A DNA stretch of 6,119 bases from Deltaproteobacteria bacterium. GTDB lineage: Bacteria; Desulfobacterota; Dissulfuribacteria; Dissulfuribacterales; QOAL01. Position numbers and translations under genes: made by a program. The stretch covers positions 1 through 6,119 of the forward strand of contig JALSKY010000244.1 in NCBI GenBank assembly GCA_026988585.1, read 5' to 3'. The notes beneath the pieces are model-generated. The model was not told the DNA's origin, ran no database searches, and saw nothing but the letters and a program-made list of their open reading frames with translations. Positions within the stretch are counted from its first letter, which is position 1, and each line of letters starts with the position of its first letter. Shown one piece after another: positions 1 to 6,027 of this stretch.

Positions 1-1407
1 GCGGCAGTCCATGAGTATCCTGTCGCTCTCCATCCTTACGATCAGGGGAGGGTCACACTCTCTGAAACGGGTCTCCAGTGCAGACGTGAGAGAGGGATCA
101 TCCTTGACCTGAAGGGTAACCGCAAAGGAGGGCAGCTCCTGCAGTGGCAAGGCCCCGCCTCCAACCCTGGAAACCGTTTCTGCAATATCCAGCCGTAGCT
201 CCGGGATTCCCAGCCTGGCAATGCGTCTCTTGAGCCGCAATGCCCGCTGACGGATCTCCTGGGGATCCATTGAGAGCATTCGCAGGGTTGGAATCTTTTT
301 CAGGGCCTCCTGCGGATTTCTGTAGATCCTGAGAACGGTTTCCAGGGCTGCCAGGGTCAGCTTGTCTATACGCACAGCCCTGTTCATGGGATTCATCTTT
401 ATCTCATCTATGAACTCCTTTCTGCCTACGATGATCCCGGCCTGGGGGCCCCCAAGCATCTTGTCTCCGCTGAAAGAGACCACATCAGCTCCGGCAGATA
501 TGGATTCCTGTACAGTGGGCTCATACATGAATCCGTAAGGGGTTAGATCCACAAGATTACCGCTGCCCAGGTCTTCAAAGACCGGCAGGCCATGCTCCCT
601 ACCCAGCTCCTTGAGCTCCTGCATGGATACAGCACTGGTAAAGCCCACAACTGAAAAATTGCTCTGATGCACCTTCATCAACAGGGCTGTTTCCGGATTT
701 ATGGCATTTGCATAGTCTCTCAGGTGGGTGCGGTTGGTTGCGCCCACCTCCCTGAGAATGGCGCCGCTTCGGGCCATAACATCGGGAATACGGAAGGAGC
801 CGCCAATCTCCACCAGCTCTCCCCTTGAGACAATGACTTCACGGCCTTTTGCAAGGGTCTCCAGGGTGAGCAGTACCGCTGAGGCATTGTTGTTGACCAC
901 CAGGGCAGCCTCTGCCCCGGTGATCTCACACAGGATCTCCTCTACATGGCTGTACCTGCTGCCCCTTTTGCCACGCACAAGGTCATATTCCAGGTTGGAA
1001 TACCGGATGGAGACCTGGAGCATCGCCTCCAATGCCTCCTCAGGCAGCAGGGAGCGGCCCAGGTTGGTGTGGACCACCACCCCGGTGGCATTGATTACAG
1101 GTATCAGTGAGGGGGAGAGACGCCGTTCGATCTCTGCAAGGACCCTCTGTACCATGTTTTCAAACTCCACCAGTTCATGGAGTTCTTCAGCGGAATCCTC
1201 ATGGGCCAGTATCTGTTTTCTGATCCTGTCCTGTATCTGTCTGCAGGCTGCAAGGGCTATTGTCTTTGGGACTCCATCTGGTACTCTGTTCAGCAGTTTG
1301 TCTGTCTTGGGTATCTTTTTCAGGAATTCAGACGGTTTTGTGTCTGTCTCCATTGCACCGGCATCAGTGCTATCGATTTTATCTCTTTTTTTTGTTGGTG
1401 ACGTCAT
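1..1407 (-). CDS. selA: L-seryl-tRNA(Sec) selenium transferase (selenocysteine synthase), 3' end cut by the window edge
   Basis: SelA is a PLP enzyme that converts seryl-tRNA(Sec) to selenocysteinyl-tRNA(Sec) using selenophosphate, in the cytoplasm. I translated the minus strand by hand: 469 codons are open from 1407 to base 1 with no stop. Recognisable SelA blocks, in order, are HTNLGRS, NNNASAVLLTL (about residue 172), SRGELVEIGGSFRIPDV, GATNRTH, MKVHQSNFS, LGSGNLVDL and FSGDKMLGGPQAGI. The last contains the PLP lysine, Lys316 here (codon 462-460). The protein ends at LMDCR, so about 15-20 C-terminal residues lie outside the window. The start is uncertain. ATG 1407 has AAAGGAG upstream, but with a long 13-nt gap. 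ATG 1353 lacks a clear RBS but puts the PLP lysine at 298, close to E. coli Lys295. The usual partner genes selB and selC are not in the window. The family call is very secure. Confidence 0.97.
   Translation of the reverse strand, partial: MTSPTKKRDKIDSTDAGAMETDTKPSEFLKKIPKTDKLLNRVPDGVPKTIALAACRQIQDRIRKQILAHEDSAEELHELVEFENMVQRVLAEIERRLSPSLIPVINATGVVVHTNLGRSLLPEEALEAMLQVSIRYSNLEYDLVRGKRGSRYSHVEEILCEITGAEAALVVNNNASAVLLTLETLAKGREVIVSRGELVEIGGSFRIPDVMARSGAILREVGATNRTHLRDYANAINPETALLMKVHQSNFSVVGFTSAVSMQELKELGREHGLPVFEDLGSGNLVDLTPYGFMYEPTVQESISAGADVVSFSGDKMLGGPQAGIIVGRKEFIDEIKMNPMNRAVRIDKLTLAALETVLRIYRNPQEALKKIPTLRMLSMDPQEIRQRALRLKRRIARLGIPELRLDIAETVSRVGGGALPLQELPSFAVTLQVKDDPSLTSALETRFRECDPPLIVRMESDRILMDCR
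1353..1382 (+). promoter_or_regulatory. Possible rlmH promoter inside the 5' end of selA
   Basis: TTGCAC (1353-1358) and TTTTAT (1377-1382) are separated by 18 bases and would start transcription about 17 bases before the rlmH ATG. Matches to the sigma-70 consensus are 3/6 and 4/6, so this is a weak call. The position is reasonable because rlmH has no upstream same-strand gene here and must have a promoter within selA. Confidence 0.25.
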
Positions 1408-1876
1408 GTTGAAAATTACTCTCCTTTGGCCTGGAAAGACCAGGGAAGCCTGGCTCCAGCAGGGTATATCCGCTTATATCAAAAGACTTGGTCATTACTA
1501 CCAGTTAGAACTTGTGGAGACAAGGGCAGGCTCTATCAGGGGGCGCCGGCCCAATGAGGTGATGGAGGCTGAAGCCAATCTGCTGATAAGGGCGGTTCCC
1601 AAGGGGGCCAGGGTTGCTGTGCTGGATATCAAGGGGCACTCCATGAGTTCGGAGGCCCTGGCATCCCTCATGAGAAAAGAGGGGGATTGCGGTACAAGAA
1701 ACCTCTGTTTCATCATAGGGGGTGCCTATGGGCTTTCAGACCAGGTAATCAGCATGGCCCAGTGGAGAATTTCGCTCTCTCCAATGACCTTTACCCATGA
1801 GATGGCCCGGCTCATCCTGACCGAGCAGTTGTACAGGGCTGCCACCATCAATGCAGGGGAACCATATCACCATTGA
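1406..1876 (+). CDS. rlmH: 23S rRNA (pseudouridine1915-N3)-methyltransferase RlmH
   Basis: RlmH is a small SPOUT-class methyltransferase that uses S-adenosylmethionine to methylate N3 of pseudouridine 1915 in helix 69 of 23S rRNA, acting on assembled 70S ribosomes. The product has 156 residues, against about 155-159 for the family. It starts MLKITLLWPG and shows LDIKG (73-77), the SAM-binding knot loop FIIGGAYGLS (102-111), SLSPMTFTHEMARLILTEQLYRA (123-145, quoted here only as its family block) and the typical PYHH end. The reading frame stays open far upstream (to about 728), but that stretch is the antisense of selA. The family N-terminus and the sequence GGTGA at 1397-1401, which can pair with the end of 16S rRNA, fix the start at ATG 1406. 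It is divergent from selA and convergent with nfu. Confidence 0.96.
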   Translation: MLKITLLWPGKTREAWLQQGISAYIKRLGHYYQLELVETRAGSIRGRRPNEVMEAEANLLIRAVPKGARVAVLDIKGHSMSSEALASLMRKEGDCGTRNLCFIIGGAYGLSDQVISMAQWRISLSPMTFTHEMARLILTEQLYRAATINAGEPYHH

Positions 1877-1899
1877 TCCCTGCCATCTGCTCCCCTGCA
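1852..1899. repeat. 9-bp perfect inverted repeat at the 3' end of rlmH
   Basis: TGCAGGGGA (1852-1860) and TCCCCTGCA (1891-1899) are exact reverse complements separated by 30 bases. The structure spans the rlmH stop codon, in the space between the convergent rlmH and nfu genes. Neither strand shows a T-tract after the stem, so it is not a standard intrinsic terminator. It might form an mRNA 3' hairpin or may be chance. Confidence 0.35.
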
Positions 1900-1963
1900 G
1901 GTTCAAGGATCCTGTTCTTCTCTGTGAGTTGGGTTTCGGTATCTCATGCCTGTATGTTATGGA

Positions 1964-2200
1964 TCAGTCCTCTTTTTCAACGGCAGTAACCCCTTCCACC
2001 TCACTCTTGAGATAACGCTCGATTCCGGATTTGAGTGTCATCTGGCTCATGGGGCATCCCTTGCAGGCCCCTGTCAGGCGTACAGTAACCACCCCGCTCT
2101 TTTCGTTTACATCCACCAGCTCCACATCTCCTCCATCCTGCTGGAGCATTGGTCTTACCTTGTTCAGGGCTTCTTTCACCTTTTCTTTCTCTATTGCCAT
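1964..2200 (-). CDS. NifU-like C-terminal domain protein (Nfu-type Fe-S cluster scaffold/carrier)
   Basis: This small cytoplasmic protein of 78 residues consists only of the NifU C-terminal (Nfu) domain, which carries a 4Fe-4S cluster between two subunits and delivers it to apo-proteins. It shows LQQDGGDVELVDV (19-31), the conserved strand VVTVRLTGAC and the ligand motif Cys46-x-x-Cys49 followed by Pro, then a helix to the end. There is no IscU-like N-terminal domain and no A-type domain, so it resembles the short stand-alone Nfu proteins rather than full NifU or NfuA. The frame is open to ATG 2239, but AAAGGAG at 2216-2210, nine bases before ATG 2200, and the family N-terminus (MAIEKEKVKEAL) decide for 2200. 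It lies downstream of thiE on the same strand, with a 133-bp gap that probably carries its own promoter. Confidence 0.93.
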   Translation of the reverse strand: MAIEKEKVKEALNKVRPMLQQDGGDVELVDVNEKSGVVTVRLTGACKGCPMSQMTLKSGIERYLKSEVEGVTAVEKED

Positions 2201-2288
2201 CCTAAATTTCTCCTTTCCATCCCTTATTCCGGCCCACAATCTGGAGTAAGCCGGGCAAAAGGATTACCGGTTTTGATAATTTAGCGGA

Positions 2289-2294
2289 ATTATA
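2289..2294 (-). promoter_or_regulatory. Candidate -10 element (TATAAT) upstream of nfu
   Basis: The minus strand reads a perfect TATAAT at 2294-2289, in the gap between thiE and nfu. It would start an mRNA near 2282 with a leader of about 80 bases before nfu. The best -35 at 17-base spacing is ATGCAA, only 3/6 to consensus. The box lies between the arms of a short inverted repeat, GCGGA (2284-2288) and TCCGC (2301-2305), which could be an operator or a coincidence. Confidence 0.4.
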
Positions 2295-2333
2295 CGTCAA
2301 TCCGCAAGATTTTGCATGAATATTGATGAAAAG

Positions 2334-2984
2334 TCACTCTCTACGGTTTTTCATGGCATCTGCAAGGCTCCTTGCCCTTGCAGTGATCTCATGGCAATCC
2401 CAGAGCCCGGATATCACCGCTGCCATATCTGCGCCTGCAGCAGCTACTCTGTGTATGTTCTCCTCCGTAATGCCCCCAATGGCGCAGATGGGTATATTCA
2501 GAACGCTTCGGGCCTCTGATAGCAGTTGCAGATCTGCCCTGACCGCATCCGGTTTTGTGGGTGAGGGAAAGATGGAGCCAAAGGCCACATAGTCCGCCCC
2601 AAGATCCTGAAACCTTTTGGCAAGTTCCAGGCTGTTGTAGCAGGAGACCCCTACTATCCCATCCCTAATCAGTTTTCTGGCCTGGTGAAAATCTATGTCA
2701 TCTTTGCCTATATGGACACCGTGAGCCTTTATCTTTGCAGCAAGTTCTACCCTGTCATTGATTATGAACAACCTGCCGTGCTGCTGGCATATCTCCTTCA
2801 GCAGCCGTGCTGCAGGTTCCAGGTCCTGATCGCTCAGAGACTTCTCTCTGAGCTGGATAATGGCTGCACCGCCCGATATGGCGGCCCTGATCAGCTCTGC
2901 CAGCAGATCCAGGCGGTCTGGCGGACACCAGCGGCTGTCTGTGATGGCGTAGAGTCCATAAAGTCCTTTCCTTGTTGGCACCAT
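2334..2984 (-). CDS. thiE: Thiamine phosphate synthase (ThiE)
   Basis: ThiE joins HMP pyrophosphate and the thiazole phosphate to give thiamine phosphate, the step that assembles vitamin B1, in the cytoplasm. The 216-residue product matches the usual size of about 210-220. It carries the TIM-barrel signatures in order: YAITD (12-16), IQLREK (43-48, pyrophosphate contacts), INDR (75-78, with the Mg-binding Asp), GVHIGKDD (89-96), GVSCYN, AFGSIFPSPTKPDA, AIGGI and AAVISGLW near the end. The start ATG 2984 has AAGAAGG five bases upstream. No other thiamine gene is present in the window, so it stands apart from the rest of the pathway. The 154-bp upstream spacer, shared with efp, shows no TPP riboswitch motif that I can recognise. 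TenI is a close paralogue, but intact INDR and TK motifs favour true ThiE. Confidence 0.95.
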   Translation of the reverse strand: MVPTRKGLYGLYAITDSRWCPPDRLDLLAELIRAAISGGAAIIQLREKSLSDQDLEPAARLLKEICQQHGRLFIINDRVELAAKIKAHGVHIGKDDIDFHQARKLIRDGIVGVSCYNSLELAKRFQDLGADYVAFGSIFPSPTKPDAVRADLQLLSEARSVLNIPICAIGGITEENIHRVAAAGADMAAVISGLWDCHEITARARSLADAMKNRRE

Positions 2985-3066
2985 TTTTACCTTCTTATCC
3001 GTTTGTTTTTTGGGCAGTTAGGTCCTGTTGAGCCGGATTCTGCTATCTTTTCATCTCCATGGATTG

Positions 3067-3095
3067 TTGCATTTTGCCTGTTATTGGTCTATCAA
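3067..3095 (+). promoter_or_regulatory. Candidate sigma-70 promoter of efp-epmA
   Basis: TTGCAT (3067-3072) and TATCAA (3090-3095) are separated by exactly 17 bases. This would give a start near 3102 and a leader of about 37 bases ending at the efp ribosome binding site. Matches are 3/6 and 4/6 to the consensus hexamers. It is the best-placed candidate in the divergent thiE-efp spacer. I found no equally convincing thiE promoter on the other strand. Confidence 0.45.
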
Positions 3096-3138
3096 TGTGC
3101 AAATTTCTCTTCATTTTACAGTTAAAAGGAGACAAGCC

Positions 3139-3705
3139 GTGTACGAAGCTTCTGATCTGCGCAAGGGACTAAAGATAATGATTGATGGTGAGCCATACAT
3201 CATCACAGAATTCCAGTTTTCAAAGCCGGGCAAGGGACAGGCCCTTTACAGATGCAAACTCAAGAACATGATAACCGGCCTGACCATGGATCGCACCTAT
3301 CGTTCCGGCGACAAGTTTGAACCTGCCAACCTGGAAGAGAAGAGGATGCAGTATCTCTATAATGATGGTGACGGTTATCACTTCATGGATCTTAAGAATT
3401 ATGAGCAGGTCACTCTGTCGGAGGACCAGGTTGGCGATGCCAGGAATTTTCTTAAGGACAATATGGAGGTGGATATCCTTTTCTTCAATGAGAATGTTCC
3501 CATCAGCATAGCATTGCCCAATTTCGTGGAGCTGGAGGTGACCAAGTCTGATCCTGGTGTCAGGGGAGACACAGCTACAGGAGCAACCAAGCCTGCCACT
3601 CTGGAGACTGGATATACTGTTCAGGTTCCCCTCTTTATTGAAGAGGGAGAGGTGCTCAAGATAGATACCCGCACAGGACAGTATGTGGAACGGGTGAAAA
3701 AGTAA
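3139..3705 (+). CDS. efp: Translation elongation factor P (EF-P), GTG start
   Basis: EF-P binds between the P and E sites of the ribosome and helps form peptide bonds at polyproline stretches. The 188-residue product is the normal length and has the usual three-barrel order: an N-terminal KOW-like domain (about 1-62) and two OB domains. The tip loop reads SKPGKGQAL, and Lys32 in it corresponds to E. coli Lys34, the site of beta-lysylation. The conserved end DTRTGQYVERVKK is also present. The frame is open well upstream, but AGGAG at 3127-3131, seven bases before GTG 3139, and the family start (M)YEASDLRKG fix the start. The modifying enzyme gene epmA follows after only 4 bp, so the lysine is very likely modified by EpmA. 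Ordinary Shine-Dalgarno strength and the preceding promoter fit high expression. Confidence 0.97.
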   Translation: MYEASDLRKGLKIMIDGEPYIITEFQFSKPGKGQALYRCKLKNMITGLTMDRTYRSGDKFEPANLEEKRMQYLYNDGDGYHFMDLKNYEQVTLSEDQVGDARNFLKDNMEVDILFFNENVPISIALPNFVELEVTKSDPGVRGDTATGATKPATLETGYTVQVPLFIEEGEVLKIDTRTGQYVERVKK

Positions 3706-3709
3706 GGGG

Positions 3710-4606
3710 TTGACCCGTTTTATCCAGACAATAAAGGATAGAAGCCGGATTCTCAGATCCATTCGGGACTGGTTTTTTCAAAGGGGTTTTATTGAGATAG
3801 ATCTGCCTGTCTCTGCTGGAGAGATCATTCCAGAGGAGCATATCCATCCCTTTCAGATAGCCGGGAGGGAGAACAGCTATCTCCTTCCCTCTCCGGAACT
3901 CCATCTCAAGCCCATGCTGGCAACAGGAATACCGGCCCTGTTTTCCATAACCAGGGCATTTCGCCAGGGAGAGTGCGGCCAGTTTCACCTTCCTGAGTTT
4001 GCCATGCTGGAGTGGTATCGGCGGGGTGTGGATTACGAGCAGCTCATTACCGACTGCCAGGATCTGGTCCGTCATGCAGTGACTGCTGTGAGAGGGGAAG
4101 CTGTTATTGAGCGCAGCGGACGGCGATATGACCTTTCTGCGCCGTTTCATCTGATCACGGTCTCCCAGGCCTTCATGGAGTTTGCAGGATGGGATCCCCT
4201 GGAGGTTCATGACGTTGACCGGTTTGATCTGGATATGGTGGAGAAGGTGGAGCCCGCCCTTGCAGAACTGGGGGGCGTCTTCCTCAAGGACTTTCCTCCA
4301 TGGCAGGCATCTCTTGCTGCCCTGTCAGAAGATGGCCGCTGTGCCAGGAGGGTGGAACTCTATCTGGCAGGTGTGGAGCTTGCTAACGGGTTTACAGAGC
4401 TGATGGATGCAAGACTTCAGGCAAGAAGGCTTGCAGAGCAAGGATTCCCTCCTGAACAGTTGCCTGTGGGTTTTCTCAAGGGGTTGTCGCATGCCCCTTC
4501 TCAGGCTGCTGGAATGGCCCTGGGCATAGACAGGCTGGTGATGTTGATCTGCGGGGCAGAGAGCGTGCAGCAGGTGGTGCCTGTGTCACCTGAATGGCTC
4601 TGTTGA
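3710..4606 (+). CDS. epmA: EF-P--(R)-beta-lysine ligase EpmA (PoxA/YjeA/GenX)
   Basis: EpmA is a paralogue of the lysyl-tRNA synthetase catalytic domain. It activates (R)-beta-lysine with ATP and attaches it to the EF-P tip lysine. The 298-residue product has no tRNA anticodon-binding domain, so it is not LysRS. It is somewhat shorter than E. coli EpmA (325), mainly before motif 3. Visible elements are LPSPELHLKPML (59-70), motif 2 with FSITRAFRQGECGQF then PEFAMLEWYR (78-104), AGVELANGFTEL (220-231) and motif 3 GMALGIDRLVML (268-279). Ala270 matches E. coli Ala298, the residue reported to favour beta-lysine over lysine. The only start near the family N-terminus is TTG 3710, because a stop at 3695-3697 closes the frame. 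It has no properly spaced ribosome binding site, so translation probably depends on coupling to efp. EpmB is not in the window. Confidence 0.94.
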   Translation: MTRFIQTIKDRSRILRSIRDWFFQRGFIEIDLPVSAGEIIPEEHIHPFQIAGRENSYLLPSPELHLKPMLATGIPALFSITRAFRQGECGQFHLPEFAMLEWYRRGVDYEQLITDCQDLVRHAVTAVRGEAVIERSGRRYDLSAPFHLITVSQAFMEFAGWDPLEVHDVDRFDLDMVEKVEPALAELGGVFLKDFPPWQASLAALSEDGRCARRVELYLAGVELANGFTELMDARLQARRLAEQGFPPEQLPVGFLKGLSHAPSQAAGMALGIDRLVMLICGAESVQQVVPVSPEWLC

Positions 4607-4757
4607 CCCTCTCTCTTTCTGATTTCATCTCTTCTGGTTCCTCCATCCTGTTTTTTTCTTTAGGAAAATTTCTCAGGTCCTCCATTTTTTATCTTTTTTT
4701 TCAAGAGGTCGATAACAAGTAATACAGACAGAGAATGTTGACTTTTTGGAGGAAAAG
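4607..4757 (+). other. Pyrimidine-rich spacer between epmA and the lipoprotein gene
   Basis: The first ~100 bases are strongly biased to C and T on the plus strand, with T-runs at about 4650-4657, 4685-4690 and 4694-4702. I see no strong hairpin: the best is a 4-bp AGGA/TCCT pairing just before one T-run. The segment could be a Rho-dependent or weak intrinsic termination zone after epmA, or a leader of the lipoprotein mRNA. The last bases carry the lipoprotein gene's GGAGG (4748-4752). No promoter for that gene is clear. Confidence 0.4.
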
Positions 4758-5894
4758 ATGCCCAACTTCAAACTTATCAAGGCATTATTGGCGATTGGAA
4801 CAGTGATCCTGTTTTCCGGCTGCGGTCAGGTTGTTACTGAGACGGTATCTCCCATGGACAGTACAACAGTTCCCATCGGGCAGACACAGAGTGTTGTGAT
4901 GCTCCCGTTGGCGGATTACAGCCAGGGCGTTTCACCTGATGAGTCCCTTAGACGGCAGATAAAGATACACAGTGCTGTAGCCCATGAGCTTGCACGCCAT
5001 GGCTACTATCTTCCGGTAGAGGAGGATGTGTATCGATTTCTGATAGATAAGGGGATAATCACTGTAATTCAGCAAGACAGTGGCAATTTCCGCAGGCGGG
5101 ATGCCTTCAGGAGAGAGCTTGGTTCCGGCTGGTCTCCAGAGATGCTCAAGCGTATTGAAGGAGAGCTGGATGCAGCAGACAGGGTGGCTGCCGGAGGCAG
5201 AGATCACGCCATAAAGGTTAACAGGGTAGGCCTTGACAGGACCACAATCAGAGAGATAGGTCGTACCTTCAATTCCAGGTATCTCCTTCGGGGCCGGATA
5301 GTTGAGTATGAGGTCAGGGAGGGGCACTCCTTCGATCCTAAAAAGAAGGGGCTGTTGCCATTTTTCCTGGATACCTCTTCTGCGTCCCTGTTTGGCGTTG
5401 CCAGAAGTGAACAGTATGATCTCTGGCAGGATCTGGCCATTGGAGCGGCATTGGGAGGAGGAACCGCTGTCATGAGCGCCTCTTCCGGTAAAGAGGGTGA
5501 CCAGGGGCTGATCTGGGGAGGAATCGGTGGGAGTGTTGCCTATCTTGCCAATAAGGGCGGACATATCCCCTCCGGCGTGGTCCAGGTGAGCCTGGCCCTC
5601 CAGGATGTGGAAACCGGCAGGGTGGTCTGGGCCAACAGGATAGAGAAGCAGGTTGAACCGGAGTCGGTTTTTGCTGATCCCCGGGAGAGGAGCCAGATAG
5701 ATCTTGCTGTGGAGCAGGCTGCCATTGCCCTGGCTCAGGATCTGGCCGCGGTTTTGCCTGGATTGACAGCAGAAACGACAAGCATGGCTCAGACAGAGCC
5801 GGCTGTGCTGCCTCTGCCTCCATCCACCATTCCTGTAGAGGCTGGAACGGTTCCTCTGGCAAAAGAAAAGGTCAGGCCAATTGGGCTGAAGTAG
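4758..5894 (+). CDS. Conserved-type outer-membrane lipoprotein of unknown function, possible CsgG/LpoB-like fold with a glycine-rich insert
   Basis: I do not recognise a named gene. The 378-residue product begins with a lipoprotein signal: Lys5 and Lys8, a hydrophobic stretch (9-19) and the lipobox FSGC with Cys22. Residue +2 is Gly, not Asp, so sorting to the outer membrane is likely. The body starts with SVVMLPLADYSQG (45-57), then HELARHGYYLPVEEDVYRFL, IGRTFNSRYLLRGRIVEYEV, and later VVQVSLALQDVETGRVVW (274-291). This resembles CsgG/LpoB-type periplasmic domains (inference from pattern only). Residues 228-268 are rich in Gly with two short hydrophobic runs, like a glycine-zipper hairpin. 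A Pro-rich tail (about 350-378) ends the protein. GGAGG at 4748-4752, five bases before ATG 4758, decides the start over TTG 4746. It is probably transcribed alone or weakly with epmA, and ends at the terminator downstream. Confidence 0.85.
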   Translation: MPNFKLIKALLAIGTVILFSGCGQVVTETVSPMDSTTVPIGQTQSVVMLPLADYSQGVSPDESLRRQIKIHSAVAHELARHGYYLPVEEDVYRFLIDKGIITVIQQDSGNFRRRDAFRRELGSGWSPEMLKRIEGELDAADRVAAGGRDHAIKVNRVGLDRTTIREIGRTFNSRYLLRGRIVEYEVREGHSFDPKKKGLLPFFLDTSSASLFGVARSEQYDLWQDLAIGAALGGGTAVMSASSGKEGDQGLIWGGIGGSVAYLANKGGHIPSGVVQVSLALQDVETGRVVWANRIEKQVEPESVFADPRERSQIDLAVEQAAIALAQDLAAVLPGLTAETTSMAQTEPAVLPLPPSTIPVEAGTVPLAKEKVRPIGLK

Positions 5895-5985
5895 CTATTC
5901 TTTCTGGTCTGTAATCTTGCGGATTCAACAAAAACCAGCAATACGGAAGGCCTTTGAGACAATTTGATCCTTCCTTTCCTCCTGT

Positions 5986-6027
5986 GGCCCCTTTTTCCGC
6001 ATGGAAAAGGGGCCGGTTTTCTTCTGT
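5986..6027 (+). terminator. Rho-independent terminator after the lipoprotein gene
   Basis: GGCCCCTTTTTCC (5986-5998) pairs with GGAAAAGGGGCC (6003-6014) across a GCAT loop, 12 pairs with one bulged T. It is followed by GG and a T-rich stretch TTTTCTTCTGTTT-like (6017 onward). It stands about 90 bases after the lipoprotein stop codon. T-rich sequence follows only on the plus strand, so it works in that direction. Confidence 0.88.

Noticed and set aside
2985..3138. TPP riboswitch ahead of thiE
   Set aside because: The minus strand of this spacer shows none of the conserved TPP-aptamer segments (such as CTGAGA) and is short for aptamer plus expression platform.
3220..3762. 180-codon minus-strand open frame opposite efp
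   Set aside because: It is antisense to a certain EF-P gene, has no recognisable motif and no ribosome binding site.
4604..4660. TGA of epmA (or of rlmH at 1874) read as selenocysteine, given selA nearby
   Set aside because: Both proteins end at the family's usual C-terminus, the extension after epmA is short and motif-free, and no SECIS-like hairpin follows.
4746..4757. Upstream TTG start for the lipoprotein
   Set aside because: GGAGG at 4748-4752 overlaps it and is ideally spaced for ATG 4758, which also gives a normal signal peptide.
4932..5564. 210-codon minus-strand open frame opposite the lipoprotein gene
   Set aside because: It lies wholly within the better-supported plus-strand gene and its translation shows no domain-like pattern.
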